A stretch of 64,000 bases of DNA from Acidobacteriota bacterium (GTDB lineage: Bacteria; Acidobacteriota; Blastocatellia; Pyrinomonadales; Pyrinomonadaceae), in contig JAEWFC010000015.1 in the NCBI GenBank assembly GCA_023389035.1, positions 186,001-250,000 on the forward strand. Reading direction: 5' to 3'. The position numbers and the translations under genes were made by a program. Positions 23,535 to 33,038 of this stretch are shown here, one piece after another. Within the stretch, counting starts at the first letter, position 1, and each line of letters begins with the position of its first letter. Below the pieces are notes generated by a model. That model did no database searches. It had not been told where the DNA came from and was given only the letters and a program-made list of their open reading frames with translations.

Positions 23535-25007
23535 ATGAATAATTCACGACGCGAATTTTTGAAGAAGTCAGGCTGTGCCCTGAGCATGGCAGCACTTGCC
23601 ACGCAGATCCAGCACCTCGGAATGATGTCGACCCTCGCTCAAAAGGTCGAGGACTCGGACAGCGTTGGCGGCGAGAACTATAAGGCCTTAGTGCTCGTCT
23701 ATTGGTCGGGCGGAAACGACGGAAACAACGTCATTATCCCGAACCACAACGACGCGAACGTCAGCAATTACGCGGCATACGCAGCTGCACGCCAACCGCA
23801 GGGACTTGCGATCCCGCAGGCGGAATTACTGCCGATCGCCGTTCCGAGAATCGGCGGGCTGACCTACGGACTGCATCCGGCTCTGGGTCCCGTGACGGGC
23901 GGTATCAACAACGGGGTTCACGAACTATGGGCACAGGGAAAGATGGCAGCTGTCACCAACTGCGGCACTCTGGTCGCACCGATGACAAAGGCCCAATACC
24001 AGAACAACTCGGTTCAGAAGCCGTACCAGTTGTTCTCACATTCCGATCAGGTCGCACAAAGCCAAACGAGCATCTCGAGCACGACGGCCTTCACAGGTTG
24101 GGGCGGGCGAATCTCCGATCGGTTAACGCAGGGGCAAAATCCTAATGGCCTGGTGCCGATGATCACATCGATCTCCGGTGCTCAGCTGTTTACCGCAGGT
24201 CAAACGACGCTGCCGATGGCGATCAACAACGCGAACACTTCGCTGGCGAATGTGTTGAACCCGACCGGATTTAACAACACCGCGGCGTCGGTTGCCCGAA
24301 GAAACGCCTTCAATCAGCTGCGAACGCTCGATCTCGAATCGAATTTTGTTGCTGCTGCAAGCCATGTGACGGACCTGGCGATGCAGGCCAACACAGCGTT
24401 GCAGACCTCGCAAGAAGTGACCGTTACATTTCCGACCAGTGCGATCGGGCTGCAATTGAAACAGGTCGCCAGACTGATCAAGAAGCGTCTGGATCTGAAC
24501 GTGAACCGGCAAATATTCTACGTGCAGATCGGCGGCTTCGACACGCACAATAATCAGCTGAATACTCATATCAATTTGCTGAGCCAATTCAGCCAAGCAG
24601 TCAGGGCTTTCTACGACGAGATGATCGTTCAGGGAGTTTCTAACGACGTGACGACATTTACCCTCAGTGATTTCAATCGAACGCTTAACCCTGCGGGCAC
24701 GGGCGGCACGGTCGGCAGCGATCATGCATGGGGAAACCATATGTTCGTGATCGGCGGTGCCGTGGCGGGCGGTGACTTTTACGGAATGAACACGCCGAAC
24801 GGAACACCGTTTCCGACGCTCGTCAACGGCGGGCCCGACGATACTAATACCGGCACCGGTTCGCGCGGACGTTGGATACCGACAACATCCGTCGAGCAAT
24901 ACGCTGCTACGCTGGCACGATGGTACGGCTTGCCGGAGAACCAGATCGGCGAGGTATTCCCGAATATCGGCAACTTCCCGACATCGAACCTCGGTTTCAT
25001 CACATAA
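23535..25007 (+). CDS. DUF1501 family protein with Tat signal
   Basis: A 490-residue partner of the DUF1800 protein. The N terminus SRREFLKKSG is a twin-arginine export motif followed by a hydrophobic stretch, so it is probably exported folded. Family blocks include LVYWSGGNDGNNVIIPN, HPALGPV, FSHSDQVAQSQ, FYVQIGGFDTHNNQ and TLSDFNRTLNPAG...SDHAWGNHMFV. DUF1501 belongs to the sulfatase/alkaline-phosphatase-like fold group; no activity is shown. The gene is followed by a strong terminator. Confidence 0.92.
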   Translation: MNNSRREFLKKSGCALSMAALATQIQHLGMMSTLAQKVEDSDSVGGENYKALVLVYWSGGNDGNNVIIPNHNDANVSNYAAYAAARQPQGLAIPQAELLPIAVPRIGGLTYGLHPALGPVTGGINNGVHELWAQGKMAAVTNCGTLVAPMTKAQYQNNSVQKPYQLFSHSDQVAQSQTSISSTTAFTGWGGRISDRLTQGQNPNGLVPMITSISGAQLFTAGQTTLPMAINNANTSLANVLNPTGFNNTAASVARRNAFNQLRTLDLESNFVAAASHVTDLAMQANTALQTSQEVTVTFPTSAIGLQLKQVARLIKKRLDLNVNRQIFYVQIGGFDTHNNQLNTHINLLSQFSQAVRAFYDEMIVQGVSNDVTTFTLSDFNRTLNPAGTGGTVGSDHAWGNHMFVIGGAVAGGDFYGMNTPNGTPFPTLVNGGPDDTNTGTGSRGRWIPTTSVEQYAATLARWYGLPENQIGEVFPNIGNFPTSNLGFIT

Positions 25008-25032
25008 ACATTTCACAAACTCGTCAAGCGTT

Positions 25033-25056
25033 AAAGGAGCGGTTGGCCGCTCCTTT
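25033..25056 (+). terminator. Terminator after DUF1800/DUF1501 pair
   Basis: AAAGGAGCGG and CCGCTCCTTT form a perfect 10-base-pair stem with a TTGG loop, 25 bases after the DUF1501 stop. Confidence 0.85.
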
Positions 25057-25120
25057 ACATTTGGTAACTACGCGATTCTTGAAGTTTGCGACCGCAGGCA
25101 ATACACTTTGTGCAGAACCC

Positions 25121-25813
25121 GTGAACCTGCCTAATTATCTAACGTTTGCCAGGATCGTGATCGTGCCGCTTTTGGTGGTCGCACTGCTGACACCGGTGTC
25201 GGAGCAGTGGTTCGGCATCAGCGGATACGCACTTGCGATCGGTATTTTCCTGGCGGCCTCGCTCACGGACATTTTAGACGGCCATCTCGCCCGCCGCCGC
25301 AATCAGGTCTCGCTGCTGGGCAAATTTCTCGACCCGATCGCGGACAAGCTCTTGGTGTCGGCAGCGTTGATCGTGCTCGTCGAAAAGCAGCTCGCACCGT
25401 CATGGGCAGTGGTCATCATCGTCGGCCGCGAATTTATCGTCACGGGCCTGCGATCTGTCGCTGCTGCCGAGGGAATCATCATACAGGCACAGACGCTTGG
25501 CAAGATAAAGATGTGGGCGCAATGCGTCGCGATAGTCGCTCTGCTCATCGCCGCTGCGAACGGAACACCGCCTGTCTCGAACTTCGGACTGGATTATCCC
25601 GCGATAAAGTTTTGGGAAGTTGCCGAGGTACAAACGGCATTCTCTAATTTGCTGAAACTTACGATCACGCAGAACGACTGGAAGGTCTTCGGCTACCTGG
25701 TCGGACGCGGTGCTCTGTGGGTATCGGTGCTGCTCGCGATCTGGTCGATGTACGACTATCTGAAGTATTTTCTAAGCAAGAAACACGCCGCGAAGATCGA
25801 TTCCGAAATATAA
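25121..25813 (+). CDS. pgsA: CDP-diacylglycerol-glycerol-3-phosphate 3-phosphatidyltransferase
   Basis: Makes phosphatidylglycerophosphate, the committed step to phosphatidylglycerol and cardiolipin, in the inner membrane. The CDP-alcohol phosphotransferase motif is complete: D50-ILDG-HLAR58, G67, D71 and D75 (LTDILDGHLARRR then LGKFLDPIADK). The GTG at 25121 gives NLPNYLTFARI, the normal family N terminus, and 230 residues; longer in-frame translation upstream runs through the terminator and was rejected. A 40-residue polar insert before the last helix (about 155-195) is longer than usual. Confidence 0.92.
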   Translation: MNLPNYLTFARIVIVPLLVVALLTPVSEQWFGISGYALAIGIFLAASLTDILDGHLARRRNQVSLLGKFLDPIADKLLVSAALIVLVEKQLAPSWAVVIIVGREFIVTGLRSVAAAEGIIIQAQTLGKIKMWAQCVAIVALLIAAANGTPPVSNFGLDYPAIKFWEVAEVQTAFSNLLKLTITQNDWKVFGYLVGRGALWVSVLLAIWSMYDYLKYFLSKKHAAKIDSEI

Positions 25814-25865
25814 AAGGCCGCGATCTTTCGACCGCAGCCTCCGTTGTTTTTGCGAAGTCGGATTT

Positions 25866-26822
25866 CTACTGAACCTCGACCCAGTCGCCCGTATGGATCT
25901 CCTGTGCCGTACGCGTGATGACGGCGGTTGCCGTTCTCTCTTTCACGTTTAGAATGACCATCTCACCGACGATCTTTCTTATCTCAGGGCGATTGCGTTT
26001 TGCACGGCTCGTCGTGACGACAGTTCCGCGAGCCTCGTCGCCTGTCTTGCGTGCAGCCTGATTTGAAAATCGGCCGCCCTTGTACGTGAGACTTGCGAAG
26101 TCCGATTCACGTGCACTTACGGATTCGTCTGGTCCCTGCAGGATGTTGCCTTTGCCGAGCGGCCGGAAGATCGTCAGGTAATCGCCGATCTGGACATTGT
26201 CCTCAGCACCGAGATCGATGTAAACGATCTGATCGCGTGCGACCATTTCCTGATTATCGCGAGCCATGAACAGGCGTCCGCGAGCTTTGCCGCTCGGGTC
26301 CGCGAACAGGTCGAGAGCCGGGCGATCAACATACATCGGGCTCGTTCGTGGCGAATATGGAACGACGAGATCACCCAAAAGGAAATTATCGCACGAGGTG
26401 GTGATCCGGCCGACCGAGACGTCGGATTTCACCCGAACGATCTCGATGGTACCCACCTCTTGCACGTAAAAGCCGAGATAGTTCTTATCGGTCCATTTCG
26501 AATCGACCTTGCCGCGCGGACGTATCACGGACATCATCTGGCCGGCCTGCACGCCTTTGTTTGCACCCATGTTCAGGTAAACGTGGTTCGGCTGCGAATA
26601 GACAAAGCCGTCGGCCTCACCTACCGCACCGACGATGCGATTCGCTGTGGACTGCGGCGACGTCTGAACGTAGCCTGCACAGTAAAGGTTGTTTCGTTCA
26701 GCGACCGACATCGGACGAGTGCCGATGGTCGACTGAGCCGAAACCGCTCCCGCCGCTGAAAACAAAGCGGCAGCCGCAATTGCAGCCGAACTAACGCGTT
26801 TAAGTGATGCTTGAAATCTCAC
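25866..26822 (-). CDS. Secreted protein with SH3-like repeat units, unknown function
   Basis: A 318-residue exported protein. The start is GTG at 26822 with AGGAGA about 7 bases upstream; in-frame sequence further upstream crosses the promoter and was rejected. The signal peptide ends near AVSAQ (residue 30). Two related units, YLNMGANKGVQAGQMMSVIRP and YIDLGAEDNVQIGDYLTIFRP, plus a third weaker one at the C-terminal end (ITRTAQEIHTGDWVEVQ), look like the small beta-barrel repeats of FlgT-type or similar envelope proteins. I do not recognise a specific function. Confidence 0.75.
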   Translation of the reverse strand: MRFQASLKRVSSAAIAAAALFSAAGAVSAQSTIGTRPMSVAERNNLYCAGYVQTSPQSTANRIVGAVGEADGFVYSQPNHVYLNMGANKGVQAGQMMSVIRPRGKVDSKWTDKNYLGFYVQEVGTIEIVRVKSDVSVGRITTSCDNFLLGDLVVPYSPRTSPMYVDRPALDLFADPSGKARGRLFMARDNQEMVARDQIVYIDLGAEDNVQIGDYLTIFRPLGKGNILQGPDESVSARESDFASLTYKGGRFSNQAARKTGDEARGTVVTTSRAKRNRPEIRKIVGEMVILNVKERTATAVITRTAQEIHTGDWVEVQ

Positions 26823-26927
26823 GATTTTCTCCTGTGATCTTTGAAATCGGAATCCGGTTGAAAGGAAGTTTTCCTGAAGACAAGTAGGAATGCCGGCAAA
26901 TAAGGACTGCCGAATCTGGCATTCACT

Positions 26928-26957
26928 ATAATATCGCCCCGATGCACCTAGCGTCAA
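26928..26957 (-). promoter_or_regulatory. Sigma-70 type promoter for the secreted protein gene
   Basis: On the minus strand, TTGACG (-35) and TATTAT (-10) are separated by 18 bases, about 100 bases upstream of the GTG start at 26822. Confidence 0.5.
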
Positions 26958-27057
26958 TAAATATTTTGCAGTGCCCATCATTGTTTAACAGCAACAGTAC
27001 TAATAGGACCGGCGCCTCTGATCTTGAATTCAGACACACTTGTCTAAATATTCCATC

Positions 27058-27087
27058 TTGCACACTCAATCGCCCGTTTGCTATCAT
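27058..27087 (+). promoter_or_regulatory. Sigma-70 type promoter for tRNA-Thr
   Basis: TTGCAC (-35) and TATCAT (-10) with 18-base spacing; a start near 27094 leaves a roughly 30-base leader before the tRNA. The rest of 26823-27123 shows nothing further. Confidence 0.55.
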
Positions 27088-27123
27088 TTCCGTTCGCCCG
27101 CCCCACGGCGATACAACCAAAAA

Positions 27124-27199
<76 letters not shown>

Positions 27200-27205
27200 T
27201 TATTC

Positions 27206-27245
27206 AAAGGCGTTTCAACGATTCGGTTGGAACGCCTTTTTGTCT
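27206..27245 (+). terminator. Terminator of tRNA-Thr
   Basis: AAAGGCGTTTCAAC and GTTGGAACGCCTTT form a 14-pair stem (one G-U) with a GATTCG loop, followed by a T-rich tract. Confidence 0.9.
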
Positions 27246-27441
27246 TTACACGGGTGCATCCCTAGACTTCTCCATCCGACCTTTGGAATCGACTCTACGG
27301 TGAGCAGTGCGGCGATCACGTGTTCGGAATCAGGTGGGAACGCGCGCTTCCGTCACGTGTTAACACTCTCCAAACGGCAGGCAAAGATTTCTAAACTTAT
27401 TCCAGATTATCAGGGGCCATCTTGGCCACAACATTTTTTAT

Positions 27442-29025
27442 ATGAGTGTTAGAAACATCTTTATATTTTCATCGATCGCGTCGCTCGCGGTGATCGCGCT
27501 GTTGAGTATCGTAAGCCCTTACTTCTTACTCGGACTTCTTCTGGTCGGCCCGATAGTAGTGATCGGCATCATGGACATGGTGCAGAAAAAGCAAACGATC
27601 CGACGTAACTTCCCCATCATCGGAAATTTTCGCTACATGCTGGAGAAGGTTCGGCCCGAAATAATGCAGTATTTCGTTGAGACGGATACTGAAGGAAAGC
27701 CGATCAACCGTCTCTTCCGTTCCGTTATATACCAGCGGGCAAAGAACGAGACGTCTACCAGCCCTTTCGGGACGCAGTGGGACGTTTACCGGTCCGGTTA
27801 CGAGTGGATCGAACACTCGATATATGCGGCAAACCCGGTCGATCTTGAACAGGAACAGCGGGTTCTGGTCGGCGGCAAAGACTGCCTCAAACCTTATCTT
27901 GCGAGCCGACTAAACATTTCGGGAATGAGCTTTGGTTCCTTGAGTAAGAATGCAGTTCTTGCGATGAACGCGGGTGCGAAAATGGGCGGATTTGCACAGA
28001 ATACTGGCGAAGGCGGCATCAGCCCATATCACCTCAAACATGGCGGAGACCTGATCTGGCAGATCGGCACGGGGTATTTTGGTTGTCGAGACGAAATTGG
28101 AAATTTCAGTCCCGAACTCTTCCGAAAGAAGGCTTCCATGGACAATGTGAAAGCGATCGAGATCAAGCTTTCGCAGGGAGCGAAGCCCGGCCACGGCGGC
28201 ATCTTGCCGGCCGCAAAGAATACCGAAGAGATCGCGGCGATCCGTCACATCATTCCGCACACCACGGTCAACTCGCCGCCGGCTCACACCGCATTCAACA
28301 GCGCGGAAGGCCTGATGCGATTCATCAAGCAGCTGCGAGACCTCTCCGGCGGGAAACCCGTCGGTTTCAAGCTCTGTATCGGCAAGAAAGCTGAGTTTGT
28401 AGAGATATGTGAGGCGATGCTCACTACGGGTATAACGCCGGACTTCATCGCTATCGACGGCGGCGAGGGCGGCACGGGTGCATCGCCGATCGAATTCGCG
28501 GATTCGATCGGTATGCCGTTGCGCGACGGCCTATCTTTCGCGGTCGATACCTTGCGGGGCTTTGACCTTAAAAAGGACATACGCGTGATCGCTTCCGGAA
28601 AGATCTTCAATGGATTTCACATCGCGAGGTTGATCGCTATCGGGGCGGACATGGTTAACGTGGCTCGGGCAATGATGCTCGCAACCGGCTGCATTCAGGC
28701 ATTGCAGTGTCATAAGAACACTTGTCCGACGGGTGTCGCAACGCAGGACGAAAGGCTGATGAGGGGTTTGGTTGTAGAGGACAAGGCTCAACGTGTCGCT
28801 AACTTTCACCGAGCGACGATCCAGAGCTTTATCGAATTGATCGCTGCGTCGGGCGTTCTGGCCGCGGAAGATCTGAAACGCGAGCACATATTTAGAAGGA
28901 TCGGGGCGACCCAGGTTCTAAAATACAGCGAGATCTACCCAGAAGTAGAGATCGGCGAATATCTCAAAATGCCACCTTTGAACAGGATACAGAATAATGG
29001 GCTGTCAGCGGCTCTACGAGCCTAG
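27442..29025 (+). CDS. FMN-binding glutamate synthase family protein
   Basis: A 527-residue protein homologous to the FMN/iron-sulfur synthase domain of glutamate synthase large subunit, but without the amidotransferase domain. Two hydrophobic segments at about 7-48 anchor it in the membrane. The flavin barrel shows SGMSFGSLSKNAVLAMNAGA, NTGEGGISPYH, KPGHGG and IAIDGGEGGTGASP. The Cys cluster CIQALQCHKNTCPTGVATQ fits the 3Fe-4S site. The usual electron donor and real reaction of these stand-alone forms are not established. Normal family length. Confidence 0.9.
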   Translation: MSVRNIFIFSSIASLAVIALLSIVSPYFLLGLLLVGPIVVIGIMDMVQKKQTIRRNFPIIGNFRYMLEKVRPEIMQYFVETDTEGKPINRLFRSVIYQRAKNETSTSPFGTQWDVYRSGYEWIEHSIYAANPVDLEQEQRVLVGGKDCLKPYLASRLNISGMSFGSLSKNAVLAMNAGAKMGGFAQNTGEGGISPYHLKHGGDLIWQIGTGYFGCRDEIGNFSPELFRKKASMDNVKAIEIKLSQGAKPGHGGILPAAKNTEEIAAIRHIIPHTTVNSPPAHTAFNSAEGLMRFIKQLRDLSGGKPVGFKLCIGKKAEFVEICEAMLTTGITPDFIAIDGGEGGTGASPIEFADSIGMPLRDGLSFAVDTLRGFDLKKDIRVIASGKIFNGFHIARLIAIGADMVNVARAMMLATGCIQALQCHKNTCPTGVATQDERLMRGLVVEDKAQRVANFHRATIQSFIELIAASGVLAAEDLKREHIFRRIGATQVLKYSEIYPEVEIGEYLKMPPLNRIQNNGLSAALRA

Positions 29026-29059
29026 TCGGTTCGTGATCGTTAAGGTCGCATTGCGAGAA

Positions 29060-29329
29060 CTACCCGTGGGGCCTGATCAATTTACCGGCCCCATATTCAT
29101 CACGGAGATAAAGATAGCTCAGAGCGAGCACCTCGTCGTCGAGAACGTCGCTTAGGTCGAGATCTCTGGGCGGAACCGCGTCACACTGCTGTGATAGCGA
29201 CCATTGGAGGAAAGTCCTGACTGATTGTCCGCGGTGCGGGTAATTCGTAGCGTCTGCTTCGAGTCGTTTTACTATGTCGAGAGCTGAGGCTCCTTCATAC
29301 TTTTTGCCTCTGTGTTTAAATGTCAGCAT
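29060..29329 (-). CDS. Small conserved-looking hypothetical protein
   Basis: An 89-residue soluble protein, MLTFKHRGKKYEGASALDIVKRLEADA at the start, then a Leu-rich helical region (FLQWSLSQQ) and SYLYLRDEYGAGKL near the end. No motif known to me. It lies in the minus orientation between two plus-strand genes, and its codon use looks like real coding. Could be a small regulatory or adaptor protein; not assigned. Confidence 0.5.
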   Translation of the reverse strand: MLTFKHRGKKYEGASALDIVKRLEADATNYPHRGQSVRTFLQWSLSQQCDAVPPRDLDLSDVLDDEVLALSYLYLRDEYGAGKLIRPHG

Positions 29330-29514
29330 TCAAAGTTCTTTGCCTCTGCTGCCTGCAACGATCTAAGTTGAGTCTATCCGTGACAGATGGGTTCGGCGAG
29401 GGTGAATCCACTCAGGTCATGCGGGTGTTTACCCGCCGAGAAACCGATAATGAATGATTTGCTATACTCTGCTCGTGTTATCCTTCGCATTTCGGCGAGA
29501 TCGCTGCCGGCCGA

Positions 29515-30474
29515 GTGTTTACCTTGCTCACTGTTATGGATAGACGTTTACAGAGGCTCAATGATGGCCTTCAGAAGATCGCCGAAGGAGACTTTACGGT
29601 GCGGTTAGCAGAATCCACAGCTCCGGAGGAAACTGAAGGCGTCGCTACGCTCGAGAAGAATTTCAATGCCATGGCGAATGCCCTGGTCAAGCGAAGGGCT
29701 CGCCTTGTAGAGTTGGACACCTTGAAATCGGAGTTTGTAAGTAGCGTTTCGCACGAACTCCGAACGCCTTTGACGACGATCAAGGCCCTCACGCGTTTGT
29801 TACTTCGCGGAGATCTCGACGAGGACAAACGTCGTCAATATCTTGAGACTATCTCGGTCGAGTGTGATCGGCAGATCGATCTAGTTCTCAATCTGCTAGA
29901 TCTATCCAGAATCGAAGGTGGCGTTTTCAGGCTTGCAAATGGTCAGGTCGACGTTCACGAGGTTATCGCCTCGTGCGTGCAGTCGGAGACGATAGCGGCG
30001 GCGAAACGAGGACATAGTCTGGAATACGAAGGTAAGACGGAGTTACCTGCCGTAAGGGCTGATCCGAAGGCCTTGCGGCGCGTCCTGAGCAACTTGATCG
30101 AGAATGCCATAAAGTATACTCCTGACGGTGGGTCGATCAAGGTCTTCGCCGCTGACCATCGCGACACTGTATCGATCAGCGTTAAAGATAACGGCCGCGG
30201 CATCCCCGAGGAGGATCTTCCGGTTCTCTTCGATAAGTTTCATCGTGGTCGTCCGGCACCTCACTCAGCTGCGATGAGCAAGGCACAGGACGACGCCGAG
30301 TTCCTCGAGGACGCAGATGTGTCAGGGGTCGGATTGGGACTGTACCTGGCTAAGAATGTTATCGAACGGATGGGTGGAAGTATATTGGTGGAAACTGCAG
30401 TTGGCCGTGGCAGCACATTTACGCTGCGGTTGCCGAAATGGGACGAGGCGGCGGTCTCGCAAGACGGAAATTAG
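29515..30474 (+). CDS. Sensor histidine kinase, apparently lacking its sensor region
   Basis: A 319-residue kinase. A HAMP-like remnant (about 9-60, DGLQKIAEGDFTVRLAES) precedes the HisKA domain with His80 in SHELRTPLTTIK, and the HATPase domain follows with N box (LSNLIENAIKYT), G1 DNGRGIPEED and G2 GVGLGLYLAKN. No membrane segment precedes the HAMP part in frame. A short hydrophobic stretch is encoded in another frame from the ATG at 29454 (ICYTLLVLSFAF), so the 5' end may be frameshifted or truncated. The start could be GTG 29515 or ATG 29536. It is 9 bases upstream of a response regulator gene. Confidence 0.82.
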   Translation: MFTLLTVMDRRLQRLNDGLQKIAEGDFTVRLAESTAPEETEGVATLEKNFNAMANALVKRRARLVELDTLKSEFVSSVSHELRTPLTTIKALTRLLLRGDLDEDKRRQYLETISVECDRQIDLVLNLLDLSRIEGGVFRLANGQVDVHEVIASCVQSETIAAAKRGHSLEYEGKTELPAVRADPKALRRVLSNLIENAIKYTPDGGSIKVFAADHRDTVSISVKDNGRGIPEEDLPVLFDKFHRGRPAPHSAAMSKAQDDAEFLEDADVSGVGLGLYLAKNVIERMGGSILVETAVGRGSTFTLRLPKWDEAAVSQDGN

Positions 30475-30483
30475 GGGAAGAAA

Positions 30484-31119
30484 ATGGCGAAACGGCTGCT
30501 CGTTGTAGACGATGATCCGGGGCTGCTTTTAGCCGTGTCCGAGACGCTGCGCGCGGAGGGTTACGATGTTTCGACCGCCCGGCGCGGGTCCGATGCACTT
30601 GTACACGTCGCACATACGCTGCCCGATCTGATAATCAGTGATATTCGTATGCCGGGGATGGACGGCTATCAGCTCGTTCGCAATCTGAGGTCGAACGCCC
30701 GGACTAGGCTTGTTCCAATCGTGTTCCTCACGGCGAAGGACGAAACTTCTGACCGTATCCAGGGATTTAGGACGGGAGTCGACGCTTACATAACGAAACC
30801 GTTCGAACCGGATGAGTTAGCGGCGATCGTTGCGGGGATAATCAGTCGTGTCGAACGGACACACTCGGACCTCGCCCGAATGTTTGGCGACACAACTGTC
30901 GAACCGGACAGCCTTGTACGCGACGAGGACCTTACCGACGCCGAATGGCGAGTGGCAGAGGCGGTTGCCCGCGGGTTGAGCAACAAGCAGATCGCGGCAG
31001 AACTGAATCTCAGTTTGCGTACGATCGAGGGCCACATCAGTCGCATCCTCGATAAGAAGGGCTTGAACAACCGCGTGGAGCTCGCCCTGAGTGTCACAGC
31101 GTTCAGGCGGGATAAATAG
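30484..31119 (+). CDS. Response regulator, receiver plus LuxR-type DNA-binding domain
   Basis: A 211-residue NarL/FixJ-type regulator. The receiver has D10-D11, phospho-acceptor D53 (IISDIRMPGMDG), T83 and K105. A LuxR-type helix-turn-helix sits at about 147-205 (LTDAEWRVAEAVARGLSNKQIAAELNLS split over two helices, TIEGHISRILDKKGLNNRVEL). GGGGAAG lies 5 bases upstream of the ATG. It is the partner of the histidine kinase gene directly upstream. Confidence 0.93.
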   Translation: MAKRLLVVDDDPGLLLAVSETLRAEGYDVSTARRGSDALVHVAHTLPDLIISDIRMPGMDGYQLVRNLRSNARTRLVPIVFLTAKDETSDRIQGFRTGVDAYITKPFEPDELAAIVAGIISRVERTHSDLARMFGDTTVEPDSLVRDEDLTDAEWRVAEAVARGLSNKQIAAELNLSLRTIEGHISRILDKKGLNNRVELALSVTAFRRDK

Positions 31120-31156
31120 ATCTAAGGAACATTAGACTCCGGGACCACAACCATTT

Positions 31157-32101
31157 ATGAACGCCAATATCAATACGAATAGATCGGACGGTATCCCTCC
31201 TGCGATCGACCTCGTGATCGAAGCCCGTCAGCGCGAACTCACCGAGGGATTCAAAGTGCGACGGATACTACCGCATTCAAAACGCAGGATGGTCGGCCCA
31301 TTTATCTTTTTCGACGCGATGGGCCCCCAGATCTTGAGCAGCGGGAAAGGCCTCGACGTTGCACCGCATCCCCATATTGGCCTTGCCACCGTAACATATC
31401 TATTCACGGGACAGATACTCCACCGCGATGGACTTGGCACAGAACAATTGATCTTGCCCGGCGAAGTGAACTGGATGACCGCGGGACGCGGCATCGCCCA
31501 CTCGGAACGCACACCTCTCGCCGTCCGAAATAAGGAGAACGCTCTTTTCGGGATTCAAACGTGGGTTGCACTTCCGACCGAACACGAAGAGGCTTCTCCT
31601 GCTTTTCATCACTACGGCTCTAAAGACCTTCCTGTCGTCGAGGGTGAAGGGAAAACAGTACGGGTCATTGCCGGCTCGATGTTTGGACAGGCGTCACAGG
31701 TCGCGACTTTCAGCGACATGTTTTACGCTGACGTGTCGATGGAGGAGGGTGCGAGGCTCATTATCCCCACCGAACACGAGGAGCGGGCCGTATTCGTTGT
31801 GGAAGGATCGGTAGAATTTCTTCGGCAAGGAGAAACATTTGGCGCAGGTCAACTGGTGATCCTAAAGCCTCAATATGAGATAACGGTCTCCTGCACGTCC
31901 CGTACGCGACTTGTGCTTTTTGGTGGTGAACCGATGGCCGAAAAGCGCCACATCTGGTGGAATTTCGTTTCCAGTTCGGAGGAACGGATCGAGCAGGCGA
32001 AAGAGGATTGGAAGGAGGGACGTTTTGCCCCCGTTCCATTCGAGACGGAATTTATCCCGCTCCCTCCCGACTCGCGGCCGGTTGTTGCTCGATATCCCTG
32101 A
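31157..32101 (+). CDS. Pirin family protein
   Basis: A 314-residue bicupin. The N-terminal pirin domain shows RRILPHSKRRMVGPFIFFD and the metal ligands in APHPHIGLATVTYLFTG and later GIAHSERT. The C-terminal cupin is at about 190-290. Bacterial pirins bind iron, and some have quercetin dioxygenase activity or interact with metabolic enzymes; the role here is not known. It sits in the same direction as the two-component genes, 37 bases after the response regulator. Confidence 0.9.
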   Translation: MNANINTNRSDGIPPAIDLVIEARQRELTEGFKVRRILPHSKRRMVGPFIFFDAMGPQILSSGKGLDVAPHPHIGLATVTYLFTGQILHRDGLGTEQLILPGEVNWMTAGRGIAHSERTPLAVRNKENALFGIQTWVALPTEHEEASPAFHHYGSKDLPVVEGEGKTVRVIAGSMFGQASQVATFSDMFYADVSMEEGARLIIPTEHEERAVFVVEGSVEFLRQGETFGAGQLVILKPQYEITVSCTSRTRLVLFGGEPMAEKRHIWWNFVSSSEERIEQAKEDWKEGRFAPVPFETEFIPLPPDSRPVVARYP

Positions 32102-32145
32102 CCGCCGGATTACCTGTCCGCCAACTCGCGGCCATTGTTTTATCC

Positions 32146-32334
32146 CTATCTTCCCGCTGACTTCTCACCGTCGCCACGACTCGAGTTGCGATCGCTAGCT
32201 TTCGGGACGTTTTTCGACGGCACGACATCAAACGCGACTCTCGGCAACTCTTGAGAAACGACCCGCCCTCCCTCATTTTCCCAGCGTTCAAGCGCCTTGA
32301 TCTTTGCGGCCTCTGGATTCACCGAATGCGTCAT
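32146..32334 (-). CDS. Small hypothetical protein (62 residues)
   Basis: A short charged soluble protein, THSVNPEAAKIKALERWENEGG, then RVVSQELPRVAFDVVPS and a disordered Ser/Lys-rich tail. An AGGTGGTGAT ribosome site directly precedes the ATG at 32334, which is why this start is chosen over a longer in-frame reading. No family assigned. Confidence 0.55.
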   Translation of the reverse strand: MTHSVNPEAAKIKALERWENEGGRVVSQELPRVAFDVVPSKNVPKASDRNSSRGDGEKSAGR

Positions 32335-32561
32335 ATCACCACCTCGCAGCACTAGTGTACTTATCGTGAATAGTAGATGTAAGCGTGAGATCACGCAATT
32401 AAGGCCCGCGGTACCACGGGTCTTGATGTTGGAGCTAGCGCTGAGGCAAACACCTGCGTGCAATGGGTGTTAACACGCTGTTTAGTCATTTCGGAAGGAA
32501 CTAAAGTTTAACTATCAACACACGGTTGTTGGTAGATAAAGATAATGGAAAGGAGTTAATT

Positions 32562-32750
32562 ATGCTCAAGAGAATTTATGTTTTCGCGTGGTTGATGCTT
32601 CTAGGTTTCGCTGCAAACTCTATCTATTCGAGAACACTTGATGCGTGGGGCATCCTTGTTGTCGGTCTGGTAACGCTAGCCCTTATCCATGCATTATCGC
32701 TATGGACGGTCTTGGTAAACCGTTCAGAGGCTCCACAGGCTGAGCGATAG
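32562..32750 (+). CDS. Small two-helix membrane protein
   Basis: A 62-residue protein with two hydrophobic segments (about 4-22 and 28-52: FAWLMLLGFAANSIY and WGILVVGLVTLALIHALSLW). The ATG at 32562 has AAGGAG about 9 bases upstream. No family assigned. It lies in a group of small genes between pirin and an Rnk-like regulator. Confidence 0.6.
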   Translation: MLKRIYVFAWLMLLGFAANSIYSRTLDAWGILVVGLVTLALIHALSLWTVLVNRSEAPQAER

Positions 32751-33038
32751 ATCTGACTGATGGTTCGGCAAGGGGTACCGTTCGGGGTGGAAAATGGCGG
32801 CAAGAATGTACGTTCTGTTTGATGTACGGGTTCGCTTGGCAGCGTTTCTCCACTTAAGCGACAGGCTTAACGAGACACCTTCACTGGGGTTAGGATTCGC
32901 GCCCCCTTTTCTTCGGAATTTCGTAGCCGTTTCTGCCGTGGTGGACCGAAAGTGGGTTCCAGCCGGGCCACGGCAAGTTCATCGTTGGAAGGAGTTCGTG
33001 AAAGCCGGTCGCATCCGGCTATCACATAGGAGGTTGAA
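32751..33038. other. Intergenic stretch without a supported gene
   Basis: About 290 bases between two small membrane-protein genes. An open frame exists here but it overlaps the next, better supported gene and has no ribosome site or recognisable content. No promoter or hairpin stood out. Confidence 0.4.

Noticed and set aside
24872..25120. N-terminal extension of pgsA
   Set aside because: It would be translated through the 3' end of the DUF1501 gene and its terminator; the GTG at 25121 gives the normal family start.
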